A program made the translations under genes and the position numbers. The notes below the pieces were generated by a model. That model was not told the origin of the DNA. It did no database searches and was given only the letters and a program-made list of their open reading frames with translations. A stretch of DNA of 64,000 nt from Corella eumyota (taxonomy: Eukaryota > Chordata > Ascidiacea > Phlebobranchia > Corellidae). Location of the stretch: positions 12,981,671 through 13,045,670 of the forward strand of contig OY720101.1 of NCBI GenBank assembly GCA_963082875.1, in the 5' to 3' direction. Of the stretch, positions 1 to 13,670 are shown piece by piece. The stretch's first letter is position 1; each line of letters begins with the position of its first letter.

Positions 1-3000
1 CAAATTTTTTGAAAAAAAATAAAAAATTTTAAATCGAAAAATAATTGTTGTGTTAGAACCGCACAGGTCCAATTACCGTGTTTACAAAATATTTTTCGAA
101 AATATTAATATTCATAAAAGTTATGAAACTTTTATTAAAAATTTATGAAATCTTAAAACCTAAAATTTTGTATTTTATTAGACGCGCATTGGCCTAACTA
201 ACATTTAAGATAAAACATTTTGCGAAAATTTTTAGTAAAACAAAAGTTTGAGGTAATTTTTATTTTGGGTTTAATTAGGTCACGTGATATTTTTTGCCAA
301 TGATATTGCATACAAATTTAAAAAAAAAAATTAAAAATTTTAAATCAAAAAATAATTGTTGTGTTAGAACCGCACAGGTCCAATTACCGTGTTTACAAAA
401 TATTTTTCGAAAATATCAATATTCATAAAAGTTATGAAAATTTTATTAAAAATTTATGAAATCTCAAAACCTAAAATTTTGTATTTTATTAGACGCGCAT
501 TGGCCTAACTAACATTCAAGATAAAACATTTCGCGAAAATTTTTAGTAAAACAAAAGTTTGAGGTAATTTTTATTTTGGGTTTAATTAGGTCACGTGATA
601 TTTTTGGCCAATGATATTGCATACAAATTTTTTTTTAAAAAATAACAAATTTTAAATCAAAAAATAATTGTTGTGTTAGAACCGCACAGGTCCAATTACC
701 GTGTTTACAAAATATTTTTCGAAAATATTAATATTCATAAAAGTTATGAAACTTTTATTAAAAATTTATGAAATCTCAAAACCTAAAATTTTGTATTTTA
801 TTAGACGCGCATTGGCCTAACTAACATTCAAGATAAAACATTTTGCAAAAATTTTTAGTAAAACAAAAGTTTGAGGTAATTTTTATTTTGGGTTTAATTA
901 GGTCACGTGATATTTTTGGCCAATGATATTGCATACAAATTTTTTTTTTAAAAATAAAAAATTTTAAATCAAAAAATAATTGTTGTGTTAGAACCGCACA
1001 GGTCCAATTACCGTGTTTACAAAATATTTTTCGAAAATATTAATATTCATAAAAGTTATGAAACTTTTATTAAAAATTTATGAAATCTCAAAACCTAAAA
1101 TTTTGTATTTTATTAGACGCGCATTGGCCTAACTAACATTCAAGATAAAACATTTCGCGAAAATTTTTAGTAAAACAAAAGTTTGAGGTAATTTTAATTT
1201 TGGGTTTAATTAGGTCACGTGATATTTTTGGCCAATGATATTGCATACAAATTTTTTTTTTAAAAATAACAAATTTTAAATCGAAAAATATTTGTTGTGT
1301 TAGAACCGCACAGGTCCAAATACCGTGTTTACATAATATTTTTCAAAAATAATAATATTCATAAAAGTTATGACACTTTTATTAAAAATTTATGAAATTT
1401 CAAAACCTAAAATTTTGTATTTTATTAGACGCGCATTGGCCTAACTAACATTCAAGATAAAACATTTCGCGAAAATTTTCAGTAAAACAAAATTTGAGGT
1501 AATTTTTATTTTGTGTTTAATTAGGTCACGTGATATTTTTGGCCAATGATATTGCATACAAATTTTTTGAAAAAAAATAAAAAATTTTAAATCGAAAAAT
1601 AATTGTTGTGTTAGAACCGCACAGGTCCAATTACCGTGTTTACAAAATATTTTTCGAAAATATTAATATTCATAAAAGTTATGAAACTTTTATTAAAAAT
1701 TTATGAAATCTTAAAACCTAAAATTTTGTATTTTATTAGACGCGCATTGGCCTAACTAACATTTAAGATAAAACATTTTGCGAAAATTTTTAGTAAAACA
1801 AAAGTTTGAGGTAATTTTTATTTTGGGTTTAATTAGGTCACGTGATATTTTTTGCCAATGATATTGCATACAAATTTAAAAAAAAAAATTAAAAATTTTA
1901 AATCAAAAAATAATTGTTGTGTTAGAACTGCACAGGTCCAATTACCGTGTTTACAAAATATTTTTCGAAAATATTAATATTCATAAAAGTTATGAAACTT
2001 TTATTAAAAATTTATGAAATCTCAAAACCTAAAATTTTGTATTTTATTAGACGCGCATTGGCCTAACTAACATTCAAGATAAAACATTTCGCGAAAATTT
2101 TTAGTAAAACAAAAGTTTGAGGTAATTTTTATTTTGGGTTTAATTAGGTCACGTGATATTTTTGGCCAATGATATTGCATACAAATTTTTTTTTTAAAAA
2201 TAACAAATTTTAAATCAAAAAATATTTGTTGTGTTAGAACCGCACAGGTCCAAATACCGTGTTTACATAATATTTTTCAAAAATAATAATATTCATAAAA
2301 GTTATGACACTTTTATTAAAAATTTATGAAATTTCAAAACCTAAAATTTTGTATTTTATTAGACGCGCATTGGCCTAACTAACATTCAAGATAAAACATT
2401 TCGCGAAAATTTTCAGTAAAACAAAAGTTTGAGGTAATTTTTATTTTGTGTTTAATTAGGTCACGTGATATTTTTGGCCAATGATATTGCATACAAATTT
2501 TTTGAAAAAAAATAAAAAATTTTAAATCGAAAAATAATTGTTGTGTTAGAACCGCACAGGTCCAATTACCGTGTTTACAAAATATTTTTCGAAAATATTA
2601 ATATTCATAAAAGTTATGAAACTTTTATTAAAAATTTATGAAATCTTAAAACCTAAAATTTTGTATTTTATTAGACGCGCATTGGCCTAACTAACATTCA
2701 AGATAAAACATTTTGCGAAAATTTTTAGTAAAACAAAAGTTTGAGGTAATTTTTATTTTGGGTTTAATTAGGTCACGTGATATTTTTTGCCAATGATATT
2801 GCATACAAATTTTAAAAAAAAAATTAAAAATTTTAAATCAAAAAATAATTGTTGTGTTAGAACCGCACAGGTCCAATTACCGTGTTTACAAAATATTTTT
2901 CGAAAATATCAATATTCATAAAAGTTATGAAAATTTTATTAAAAATTTATGAAATCTCAAAACCTAAAATTTTGTATTTTATTAGACGCGCATTGGCCTA

Positions 3001-6000
3001 ACTAACATTCAAGATAAAACATTTTGCGAAAATTTTTAGTAAAACAAAAGTTTGAGGTAATTTTTATTTTGGGTTTAATTAGGTCACGTGATATTTTTGG
3101 CCAATGATATTGCATACAAATTTTTTTTTAAAAAATAACAAATTTTAAATCAAAAAATAATTGTTGTGTTAGAACCGCACAGGTCCAATTACCGTGTTTA
3201 CAAAATATTTTTCGAAAATATTAATATTCATAAAAGTTATGAAACTTTTATTAAAAATTTATGAAATCTCAAAACCTAAAATTTTGTATTTTATTAGACG
3301 CGCATTGGCCTAACTAACATTCAAGATAAAACATTTCGCGAAAATTTTTAGTAAAACAAAAGTTTGAGGTAATTTTAATTTTGGGTTTAATTAGGTCACG
3401 TGATATTTTTGGCCAATGATATTGCATACAAATTTTTTTTAAAAAATAACAAATTTTAAATCAAAAAATAATTGTTGTGTTAGAACCGCACAGGTCCAAT
3501 TACCGTGTTTACAAAATATTTTTCGAAAATATTAATATTCATAAAAGTTATGAAACTTTTATTAAAAATTTATGAAATCTCAAAACCTAAAATTTTGTAT
3601 TTTAATAGACGCGCATTGGCTTAACTAACATTCAAGATAAAACATTTCGCGAAAATTTTCAGTAAAACAAAAGTTTGAGGTAATTTTTATTTTGGGTTTA
3701 ATTAGGTCACGTGATATTTTTGGCCAATGATATTGCATACAAATTTTTTTTTAAAAAATAACAAATTTTAAATCAAAAAATAATTGTTGTGTTAGAACCG
3801 CACAGGTCCAATTACCGTGTTTACAAAATATTTTTCGAAAATATTAATATTCATAAAAGTTATGAAACTTTTATTAAAAATTTATGAAATCTCAAAACCT
3901 AAAATTTTGTATTTTATTAGACGCGCATTGGCCTAACTAACATTCAAGATAAAACATTTCGCGAAAATTTTTAGTAAAACAAAAGTTTGAGGTAATTTTA
4001 ATTTTGGGTTTAATTAGGTCACGTGATATTTTTGGCCAATGATATTGCATACAAATTTTTTTTTTAAAAATAACAAATTTTAAATCAAAAAATAATTGTT
4101 GTGTTAGAACTGCACAGGTCCAATTACCGTGTTTACAAAATATTTTTCGAAAATATTAATATTCATAAAAGTTATAAAACTTTTATTAAAAATTTATGAA
4201 ATCTCAAAACCTAAAATTTTGTATTTTATTAGACGCGCATTGGCCTAACTAACATTCAAGATAAAACATTTCGCGAAAATTTTTAGTAAAACAAAAGTTT
4301 GAGGTAATTTTTATTTTGGGTTTAATTAGGTCACGTGATATTTTTGGCCAATGATATTGCATACAAATTTTTTTTTTAAAAATAACAAATTTTAAATCAA
4401 AAAATATTTGTTGTGTTAGAACCGCACAGGTCCAAATACCGTGTTTACATAATATTTTTCAAAAATAATAATATTCATAAAAGTTATGACACTTTTATTA
4501 AAAATTTATGAAATTTCAAAACCTAAAATTTTGTATTTTATTAGACGCGCATTGGCCTAACTAACATTCAAGATAAAACATTTCGCGAAAATTTTCAGTA
4601 AAACAAAAGTTTGAGGTAATTTTTATTTTGTGTTTAATTAGGTCACGTGATATTTTTGGCCAATGATATTGCATACAAATTTTTTGAAAAAAAATAAAAA
4701 ATTTTAAATCGAAAAATAATTGTTGTGTTAGAACCGCACAGGTCCAATTACCGTGTTTACAAAATATTTTTCGAAAATATTAATATTCATAAAAGTTATG
4801 AAACTTTTATTAAAAATTTATGAAATCTTAAAACCTAAAATTTTGTATTTTATTAGACGCGCATTGGCCTAACTAACATTCAAGATAAAACATTTTGCGA
4901 AAATTTTTAGTAAAACAAAAGTTTGAGGTAATTTTTATTTTGGGTTTAATTAGGTCACGTGATATTTTTTGCCAATGATATTGCATACAAATTTTAAAAA
5001 AAAAATTAAAAATTTTAAATCAAAAAATAATTGTTGTGTTAGAACCGCACAGGTCCAATTACCGTGTTTACAAAATATTTTTCGAAAATATCAATATTCA
5101 TAAAAGTTATGAAAATTTTATTAAAAATTTATGAAATCTCAAAACCTAAAATTTTGTATTTTATTAGACGCGCATTGGCCTAACTAACATTCAAGATAAA
5201 ACATTTTGCGAAAATTTTTAGTAAAACAAAAGTTTGAGGTAATTTTTATTTTGGGTTTAATTAGGTCACGTGATATTTTTGGCCAATGATATTGCATACA
5301 AATTTTTTTTTAAAAAATAACAAATTTTAAATCAAAAAATAATTGTTGTGTTAGAACCGCACAGGTCCAATTACCGTGTTTACAAAATATTTTTCGAAAA
5401 TATTAATATTCATAAAAGTTATGAAACTTTTATTAAAAATTTATGAAATCTCAAAACCTAAAATTTTGTATTTTATTAGACGCGCATTGGCCTAACTAAC
5501 ATTCAAGATAAAACATTTCGCGAAAATTTTTAGTAAAACAAAAGTTTGAGGTAATTTTAATTTTGGGTTTAATTAGGTCACGTGATATTTTTGGCCAATG
5601 ATATTGCATACAAATTTTTTTTAAAAAATAACAAATTTTAAATCAAAAAATAATTGTTGTGTTAGAACCGCACAGGTCCAATTACCGTGTTTACAAAATA
5701 TTTTTCGAAAATATTAATATTCATAAAAGTTATGAAACTTTTATTAAAAATTTATGAAATCTCAAAACCTAAAATTTTGTATTTTATTAGACGCGCATTG
5801 GCCTAACTAACATTTAAGATAAAACATTTCGCGAAAATTTTTAGTAAAACAAAAGTTTGAGGTAATTTTTATTTTGGGTTTAATTAGGTCACGTGATATT
5901 TTTGGCCAATGATATTGCATACAAATTTAAAAAAAAAAAATTAAAAATTTTAAATCGAAAAATAATTGTTGTGTTAGAACCGCACAAGTACAATTACCGT

Positions 6001-9000
6001 GTTTACAAAATATTTTTCGAAAATATTAATATTCATAAAAGTTATGAAACTTTTATTAAAAATTTATGAAATCTCAAAACCTAAAATTTTGTATTTTATT
6101 AGACGCGCATTGGCCTAACTAACATTCAAGATAAAACATTTCGCGAAAATTTTTAGTAAAACAAAAGTTTGAGGTAATTTTTATTTTGGGTTTAATTAGG
6201 TCACGTGATATTTTTGGCCAATGATATTGCATACAAATTTAAAAAAAAAAATTAAAAATTTTAAATCGAAAAATAATTGTTGTGTTAGAACCGCACAGGT
6301 CCAATTACCGTGTTTACAAAATATTTTTCGAAAATATTAATATTCATAAAAGTTATGAAAATTTTATTAAAAATTTATGATATCTAAAAACCTAAAATTT
6401 TGTATTTTATTAGGCGCGCATTGGCCTAACTAACATTCAAGATAAAACATTTCGCGAAAATTTTCAGTAAAACAAAAGTTTGAGGTAATTTTTATTTTGG
6501 GTTTAATTAGGTCACGTGATATCTTTGGCCAATGATATTGCATACAAATTTTTTGAAAAAAAATAAAAAATTTTAAATCAAAAAATAATTGTTGTGTTAG
6601 AACCGCACAGGTCCAATTACCGTGTTTACAAAATATTTTTCGAAAATATTAATATTCATAAAAGTTATGAAACTTTTATTAAAAATTTATGAAATCTTAA
6701 AACCTAAAATTTTGTATTTTATTAGACGCGCATTGGCCTAACTAACATTCAAGATAAAACATTTTGCGAAAATTTTTAGTAAAACAAAAGTTTGAGGTAA
6801 TTTTTATTTTGGGTTTAATTAGGTCACGTGATATTTTTTGCCAATGTTATTGCATACAAATTTAAAAAAAAAAATTAAAAATTTTAAATCAAAAAATAAT
6901 TGTTGTGTTAGAACCGCACAGGTCCAATTACCGTGTTAACAAAATATTTTTCGAAAATATCAATATTCATAAAAGTTATGAAAATTTTATTAAAAATTTA
7001 TGAAATCTCAAAACCTAAAATTTTGTATTTTATTAGACGCGCATTGGCCTAACTAACATTCAAGATAAAACATTTTGCGAAAATTTTTAGTAAAACAAAA
7101 GTTTGAGGTAATTTTTATTTTGGGTTTAATTAGGTCACGTGATATTTTTGGCCAATGATATTGCATACAAATTTTTTTTTAAAAAATAACAAATTTTAAA
7201 TCAAAAAATAATTGTTGTGTTAGAACCGCACAGGTCCAATTACCGTGTTTACAAAATATTTTTCGAAAATATTAATATTCATAAAAGTTATGAAACTTTT
7301 ATTAAAAATTTATGAAATCTCAAAACCTAAAATTTTGTATTTTAATAGACGCGCATTGGCTTAACTAACATTCAAGATAAAACATTTCGCGAAAATTTTC
7401 AGTAAAACAAAAGTTTGAGGTAATTTTTATTTTGGGTTTAATTAGGTCACGTGATATTTTTGGCCAATGATATTGCATACAAATTTTTTTTTAAAAAATA
7501 ACAAATTTTAAATCAAAAAATAATTGTTGTGTTAGAACCGCACAGGTCCAATTACCGTGTTTACAAAATATTTTTCGAAAATATTAATATTCATAAAAGT
7601 TATGAAACTTTTATTAAAAATTTATGAAATCTCAAAACCTAAAATTTTGTATTTTATTAGACGCGCATTGGCCTAACTAACATTCAAGATAAAACATTTC
7701 GCGAAAATTTTCAGTAAAACAAAAGTTTGAGGTAATTTTTATTTTGGGTTTAATTAGGTCACGTGATATTTTTGGCCAATGATATTGCATACAAATTTAA
7801 AAAAAAAAAATTAAAAATTTTAAATCGAAAAATAATTGTTGTGTTAGAACCGCACAAGTACAATTACCGTGTTTACAAAATATTTTTCGAAAATATTAAT
7901 ATTCATAAAAGTTATGAAACTTTTATTAAAAATTTATGAAATCTCAAAACCTAAAATTTTGTATTTTATTAGACGCGCATTGGCCTAACTAACATTCAAG
8001 ATAAAACATTTCGCGAAAATTTTCAGTAAAACAAAAGTTTGAGGTAATTTTTATTTTGGTTTTCATTAGGTCACGTGATATTTTTGGCCAATGATATTGC
8101 ATACAAATTTTTTTTTTAAAAATAACAAATTTTAAATCGAAAAATAATTGTTGTGTTAGAACCGCACAGGTCCACAATTACCGTGTTTACAAAATATTTT
8201 TCGAAAATATTAATATTCATAAAAGTTATGAAACTTTTATTAAAAATTTATGAAATCTCAAAACCTAAAATTTTGTATTTTATTAGACGCGCATTGGCCT
8301 AACTAACATTCAAGATAAACCATTTCGCAAAAATTTTCAGTAAAACAAAAGTTTGAGGTAATTTTTATTTTGGGTTTAATTAGGTCACGTGATATTTTTA
8401 GCTAAAGATATTGCATACAAATTTTTTTTTTTAAATTAACAAATTTTAAATCGAAAAATAATTGTTGTGTTAGAACCGCACAGGTCCAATTACCGTGTTT
8501 ACAAAATATTTTTCGAAAATATTAATATTCATAAAAGTTATGAAACTTTTATTAAAAATTTATGAAATTTCAAATTCTGAAATTTTATATTTAATTAGGC
8601 GCGCATTGGCCTAACTAACATTCAAGATAAAAAATTTTGCAAAAATTTTGAGTGGAACAAAAGTTTGAGATAATTTTTATTTTGGGTTTAATTAGGTCAC
8701 GTGATATTTTTAGCTAAAGATATTGCATACAAATTTTTTTTTTTAAATTAACAAATTTTAAATCGAAAAATAATTGTTGTGTTAGAACCGCACAGGTCCA
8801 ATTACCGTGTTTACAAAATATTTTTCGAAAATATTAATATTCATAAAAGTTATGAATCTTTTATTAAAAATTTATGAAATCTCAAAACCTAAAATTTTGT
8901 ATTTTATTAGACGCGCATTGGCTTAACTAACATTCAAGATAAAACATTTCGCGAAAATTTTTAGTAAAACAAAAGTTTGGGGTAATTTTTATTTTGGGTT

Positions 9001-10259
9001 TAATTAGGTCACGTGATATTTTTGGCCAATGATATTGCATACAAATTTTTTTTTAAAAAATAACAAATTTTAATCGAAAAATAATTGTTGTGTTAGAACC
9101 GCACAGGTCCAATTACCGTGTTTACAAAATATTTTTCAAAAATATTAATATTCATAAAAGTTATGAAACTTTTATTAAAAATTTATGAAATCTCAAAACC
9201 TAAAATTTTGTATTTTATTAGACGCGCATTGGCTTAACTAACATTCAAGATAAAACATTTCGCGAAAGTTTTCAGTAAAACAAAAGTTTGAGGTAATTTT
9301 TATTTTGGGTTTAATTAGGTCACGTGATATTTTTGGCCAATGATATTGCATACAAATTTAAAAAAAAAAAATAAATAATTTTAAATCGAAAAAAATTGTT
9401 GTGTTAGAACCGCACAGGTCCAATTACCGTGTTTAAAAAATATTTTTCGAAAATATTAATATTCTTAAAAGTTATGAAACTTTTATTAAAAATTTATGAA
9501 ATCTTAAAATCTGAAATTTTATATTTAATTAGGCGCGCATTGGCCTAACTAACATTCAAGATAAAACATTTTGCAAAAATTTTGAATAGAACAAAAGTTT
9601 GAGATAATTTTTATTTTGGGTTTATTTAGGTCACGTGATATTTTTGGCCAATGATATTGCATACAAATTTTTTAAAAAAAAATAAAAAATTTTAAATCGA
9701 AAAAAAATTGTTGTGTTAGAACCGCACAGGTCCAATTACCGTGTTTACAAAATATTTTTCAAAAATATTAATATTCATAAAAGTTATGAAACTTTTATTA
9801 AAAATTTATGAAATCTCAAAACCTAAAATTTTGTATTTTATTAGACGCGCATTGGCCTAACTAACATTCAAGATAAAACATTTCGCGAAAATTTTCAGTA
9901 AAACAAAAGTTTGAGGTAATTTTTATTTTGGGTTTAATTAGGTCACGTGATATTTTTGGCCAATGATATTGCATACAAATTTTTTGAAAAAAAAAAAAAT
10001 TAAAAATTTTAAATCGAAAAATAATTGTTGTGTTAGAACCGCACAGGTCCAATTACCGTGTTTACAAAATATTTTTCGAAAATATTAATATTCATAAAAG
10101 TTATGAAACTTTTATTAAAAATTTATGAAATCTCATAACCTAAAATTTTGTATTTTATTAGACGCGCATTGGCCTATCTAACATTCAAGATAAAACATTT
10201 CGCGAAAATTTTTAATAAAACAAAAGTTTGGGGTAATTTTTATTTTGAGTTTAATTAGG
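1..10259 (+). repeat. Satellite array, about 33 monomers of about 311 bp
   Basis: The marker GTTAGAACCGCACAGG recurs at 52, 363, 675 and 987 and so on every 311-312 bp, always in the same orientation, to about 10.26 kb; the window opens inside a monomer. Each monomer has three GC-richer islands in AT spacer: one around the marker through ACCGTGTTTAC, one around GACGCGCATTGGCCTAAC, and one around GGTCACGTGATA followed by TTGGCCAATGATATTGCATAC. The spacer after the last island varies in A/T run length and marks monomer types. Copies near the right edge (8.4-10.2 kb) are more diverged. ORFs seen on the minus strand recur once per monomer and are not genes. It could be pericentromeric or subtelomeric, but sequence alone cannot say. 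Confidence 0.97.
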
Positions 10260-13000
10260 GCAAATTTTTGTTTCGACTAATCTTTGTATCAAATGACCCT
10301 TTGACCTAATACACATATGTAGATTAGTACAAAAATTTTCGATAATTTTTTTTTTTAATTTTAAATTCCTTTTACTTTAATAACCCCAGTCGCCTAATGA
10401 CCTAATTTAAGGAATATTATTCAAAGTTATTAATAATTATAAAAGTTATGAGCATATTTTATAACAAATGCTGTTTCTCAAAAATCAAAAGTTTAAGTTT
10501 TAATAAATGCGCTTTGGGTTAACTTAAATTCAAGATAAAGAAAATTGCGAAAAAAAAATTAAAAACAATAAAGTTAGGGCAAATTTTTGTTTTGACTAAT
10601 TCTCATATCAAGCTACCTTGTGACTTTATATGCATTGATTATTAGATTCATATTTTTTTAATAAAATCGGAAGTCTAGAAATGCATCGTATATCAGTGGG
10701 ATTCAAACCCGGCATGCAAGATCGCTACGCTTTAGCCTTATTCACTAGGCCACTATGGTTATGCAAAGACATCTGCAATTCTGCGTACATAATAACAAAA
10801 TAAAAAAAATGTATCAAAAAAAATAATTTTAACATTTTAAAAGATAAAGCAAATATCAGGTGAGCAACACCATAAAAAGTCTTGTTTCTTAATAGTTACA
10901 AAAATTTCGATAATTTTTTTTTTCAAATTTTAAATTCCATTTACTTTAATAACCCCAGTCGCCTAATAAACTTTTTTTAGGAATATTATTTAAAAATATT
11001 AATATTCATAAAAGTTATGAGCATATTTTATATCAAATGCTGTTTCTCAAAAATCAAAATTTTAAGTTTTAATAAATGCGCATTGGGTTAACTTAAATTC
11101 AAGATAAAGAAATTCGCAAAAAAAATTAAAAACAAAAAAATTAGGGCAAATTTTTGTTTCGACAAATTTTCGTACCACGTGACCCTATAATCTAATACGC
11201 ATATGTATTTTGGTACAAAAATTTTCGATAATTTTTTTTTTTCAAATTTTATATTCCTTTTACTATAATAACCCCAGTCGCCTAATGAACTTATTTTAGG
11301 AATATTATTCAAAAATATTAATAATTATAAAAGTTATGAGCATATTTCATATAAATTGCTGTTTCTTAAAAATCAAAATTTAAAGTTTTAATAAATGCGC
11401 ATTGGGTTAACTTAAATTCAAGATAAAAAAATTCGCGAAAAAAATTAAAAACAAAAAAATTAGGGCAAATTTTTGTTTCGACTAATCTTCGTATCAAGTG
11501 ACCCTTTGACCTAATACACATGTGTAGATTAGTACAAAAATTTTCGATAATTTTTTTTTTCAAATTTTAAATTCCTTTTACTATGATAACCCCAGTCGCC
11601 TAATGAACTAATTTTAGGAATATTATTCAAAAATATTAATAATTATAAAAGTTATAAGCATATTTTATATAAATTGCTGTTTCTTTAAAATCAAAATTTT
11701 AAGTTTTAATAAATGCGCATTGGGTTAACTTAAATTCAAGATAAAGAAATTCGCGAAAAAAATTAAAAACAAAAAAATTAGGGCAAATTTTTGTTTCGAC
11801 TAATCTTCGTATCAAGTGACCCTTTGACCTAATACACATATGTAAATTAGTACAAAAATTTTCGATAATTTTTTTTTTCAAATTTTAAATTCCTTTTACT
11901 TTAATAACCCCAGTTGCCTAATAAACTTTTTTTAAGAATATTATTTAAAAATATTAATATTTATAAAAGTTATGAGCATATTTTATATCAAATGCTGTTT
12001 CTCAGAAATCAAAATTTTTAGTTTTAATAAATGCGCGTTGGGTTAATTTAAATTCAAGATAAAGAAATTCGCAAAAAAAATTAAAAACAAAAAAATTAGG
12101 GCAAATTTTTGTTTCGACTAATTTTCGTACCACGTGACCCTATAACCTAATACGCATATGTATTTTGGTACAAAAATTTTTGATAATTTTTTTTTTCAAA
12201 ATTTAAATTCCTTTATTATAATAACCCCAGTCGCCTAATGAACTTATTTTAGGAATATTATTCAAAAATATTAATAATTATAAAAGTTATGAGCATATTT
12301 CATATAAATTGTTGTTTCTTAAAAATCAAAATTTTAAGTTTTAATAAATGCGCATTGGGTTAACTTAAATTCAAGATAAAAAAATTCGCGAAAAAAATTA
12401 AAAACAAAAAAATTAGGGCAAATTTTTGTTTCGACTAATCTTCGTATCAAGTGACCCTTTGACCTAATACACATATGTAGATTAGTACAAAAATTTTCGA
12501 TAATTTTTTTTTCAAATTTTAAATTTCTTTTACTTTAATAACCCCAGTCGCCTAATAAACTAATTTTAGGAATATTATTCAAAAATATTAATAATTATAA
12601 AAGTTATGAGCATATTTCATATAAATTGCTGTTTCTTAAAAATCAAAATTTTAAGTTTTAATAAATGCGCATTGGGTTAACTTAAATTCAAGATAAAGAA
12701 ATTTGCAAAAAAAATTAAAAACAAAAAATTTAGGGCAAATTTTTGTTTCGACTAATTTTCGTACCACGTGACCCTATAACCTAATACGCATATGTAGATT
12801 GGTACAAAAATTTTCGATAATTTTTTTTTTCAAATTTTAAATTCCTTTTACTATCATAACACCAGTCGCCTAATGAACTTATTTTAAGAATGTCATTCGA
12901 AAATATTAATATTTATAAAAGTTATGAGGGCAAATTTTTGTTTCGACTAATTTTCGCACCAAGTGACCCTATGACCTAATACGCCAATAAACTTATTTTA
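10260..13000 (+). repeat. Second satellite family, about 318-bp monomers, related to the first
   Basis: TAACCCCAGTCGCCTAAT-like markers lie at 10381, 10950, 11269, 11587, 11905, 12222 and 12539, a spacing of 317-319 bp except across one insertion. The monomer shares word order with the 311-bp family: an ATAAAAGTTATGA block, a GCGCATTGGGTTAAC block aligning with GCGCATTGGCCTAAC, and CCACGTGACC aligning with GGTCACGTGA. The two families are therefore diverged sisters. Two monomer subtypes (ending CGTACCACGTGACC or CGTATCAAGTGACC) recur with partial alternation. The last unit decays near 12.9-13.0 kb. Confidence 0.93.
10681..10756 (-). pseudogene. tRNA-Arg-like fragment inside the satellite
   Basis: On the minus strand TAGTGGCCTAGTGAATAAGG resembles a tRNA A-box region, as in arginine tRNAs with GTGGCCTAATGGATAAGGC. 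It is followed after about 30 bases by the B-box GGGTTTGAATCCC. The anticodon arm is not convincing, so this is a tRNA relic or SINE head, not an active tRNA. It sits in a roughly 350-bp stretch (10570-10920) that breaks the 318-bp periodicity. Confidence 0.55.
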
Positions 13001-13254
13001 AAAATATAAAAAAAAGCATATTTTATAAAAATTGCTGGGAAATTGCAAGTGTTTTTAAAATGTCTTGGTAAGCTTGTGGTTGAGGAGTCTGTGATTACTA
13101 ACGCCTTGTTCGATGTATTTGTTTTCCGTTCAGAATCTGTTTTCCGTTCAGAATCAAATTTTCAAAATTTGTTATTTGAGCGGCCCTTAACTACCAAGGT
13201 ACCCTTAAAATGTAGTGTTCGTTTAAATAACAACTTATGAAAAATTTTAAAAAA

Positions 13255-13330
13255 TTATACCGACAACCGAAGGAATCGAACTTAGAGTGAAAAACTGTAA
13301 GTCATACGCCTTAACCACGACAATACACAA
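13255..13330 (-). pseudogene. tRNA-Ser-like fragment
   Basis: On the minus strand GTTAAGGCGTATGACTTACAG is followed by AGTTCGATTCC, an order recalling serine tRNAs (GTGGTTAAGGCG then a T-arm GTTCGA). The A-arm is shortened and no clean acceptor pairing is visible. Likely a tRNA-derived relic. Confidence 0.4.
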
Positions 13331-13600
13331 AAAAATGCAATACGGCGTATATAACAACAAAAAAATACAATTCTATTAAAAAAAAATTATGTTAATAATT
13401 CAAAAGACGAAGTAATTGTCGAGTGAGCAAACATAAATTAAATTTCCATACATGCTATCTTTTTCTGCAAACTAGCAATACTAAGATAAATATAACATCA
13501 TATTAAGTTTGTAGATTTATTTATCACTGCATACCTTTTTACGATTTTCGAATACTGTAACAAATTCACCATTTACTTGTTTACTAGAACTTGATATCTA
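13331..13600. other. Gene-free spacer right of the satellite
   Basis: AT-rich sequence without an ORF, splice pattern or repeat that I recognise. It separates the satellite remnant from the CACGTG cluster. Confidence 0.5.
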
Positions 13601-13605
13601 TTCCT

Positions 13606-13670
13606 AGTCACGTGCTTACACCTTTAGTCACGTGGGCACATCTTATCTTTGTTGTCTGTATCACGTGACT
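13606..13670. promoter_or_regulatory. Cluster of three CACGTG E-boxes
   Basis: Palindromic CACGTG occurs at 13609, 13629 and 13662, each preceded by TC or GTC. The site binds bHLH-Zip factors such as MYC/MAX, USF or MITF/TFEB in animals. No gene start is recognisable next to it; the nearest gene is the 3' end of the SLC26 gene about 1.9 kb away. The sites may instead be relics of the satellite, whose monomers carry the same core. Confidence 0.35.

Noticed and set aside
7989-10052. Repeated minus-strand ORFs of about 60 residues in the satellite
   Set aside because: They recur once per monomer wherever no stop happens to occur, differ only by spacer length and have no domain; by-products of the repeat.
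1-10259. CRISPR-like array
   Set aside because: The repeats are 311 bp, not 20-50 bp with unique spacers, and the genome is eukaryotic.
11088-11881. Minus-strand ORFs in the 318-bp satellite
   Set aside because: Same reasoning: two nearly identical frames 318-333 bp apart are monomer copies, not genes.
13043-13240. 65-residue plus-strand ORF with a repeated FRSES
   Set aside because: Lies at the decaying satellite edge; the repeat is a short local duplication and no domain or neighbour supports it.
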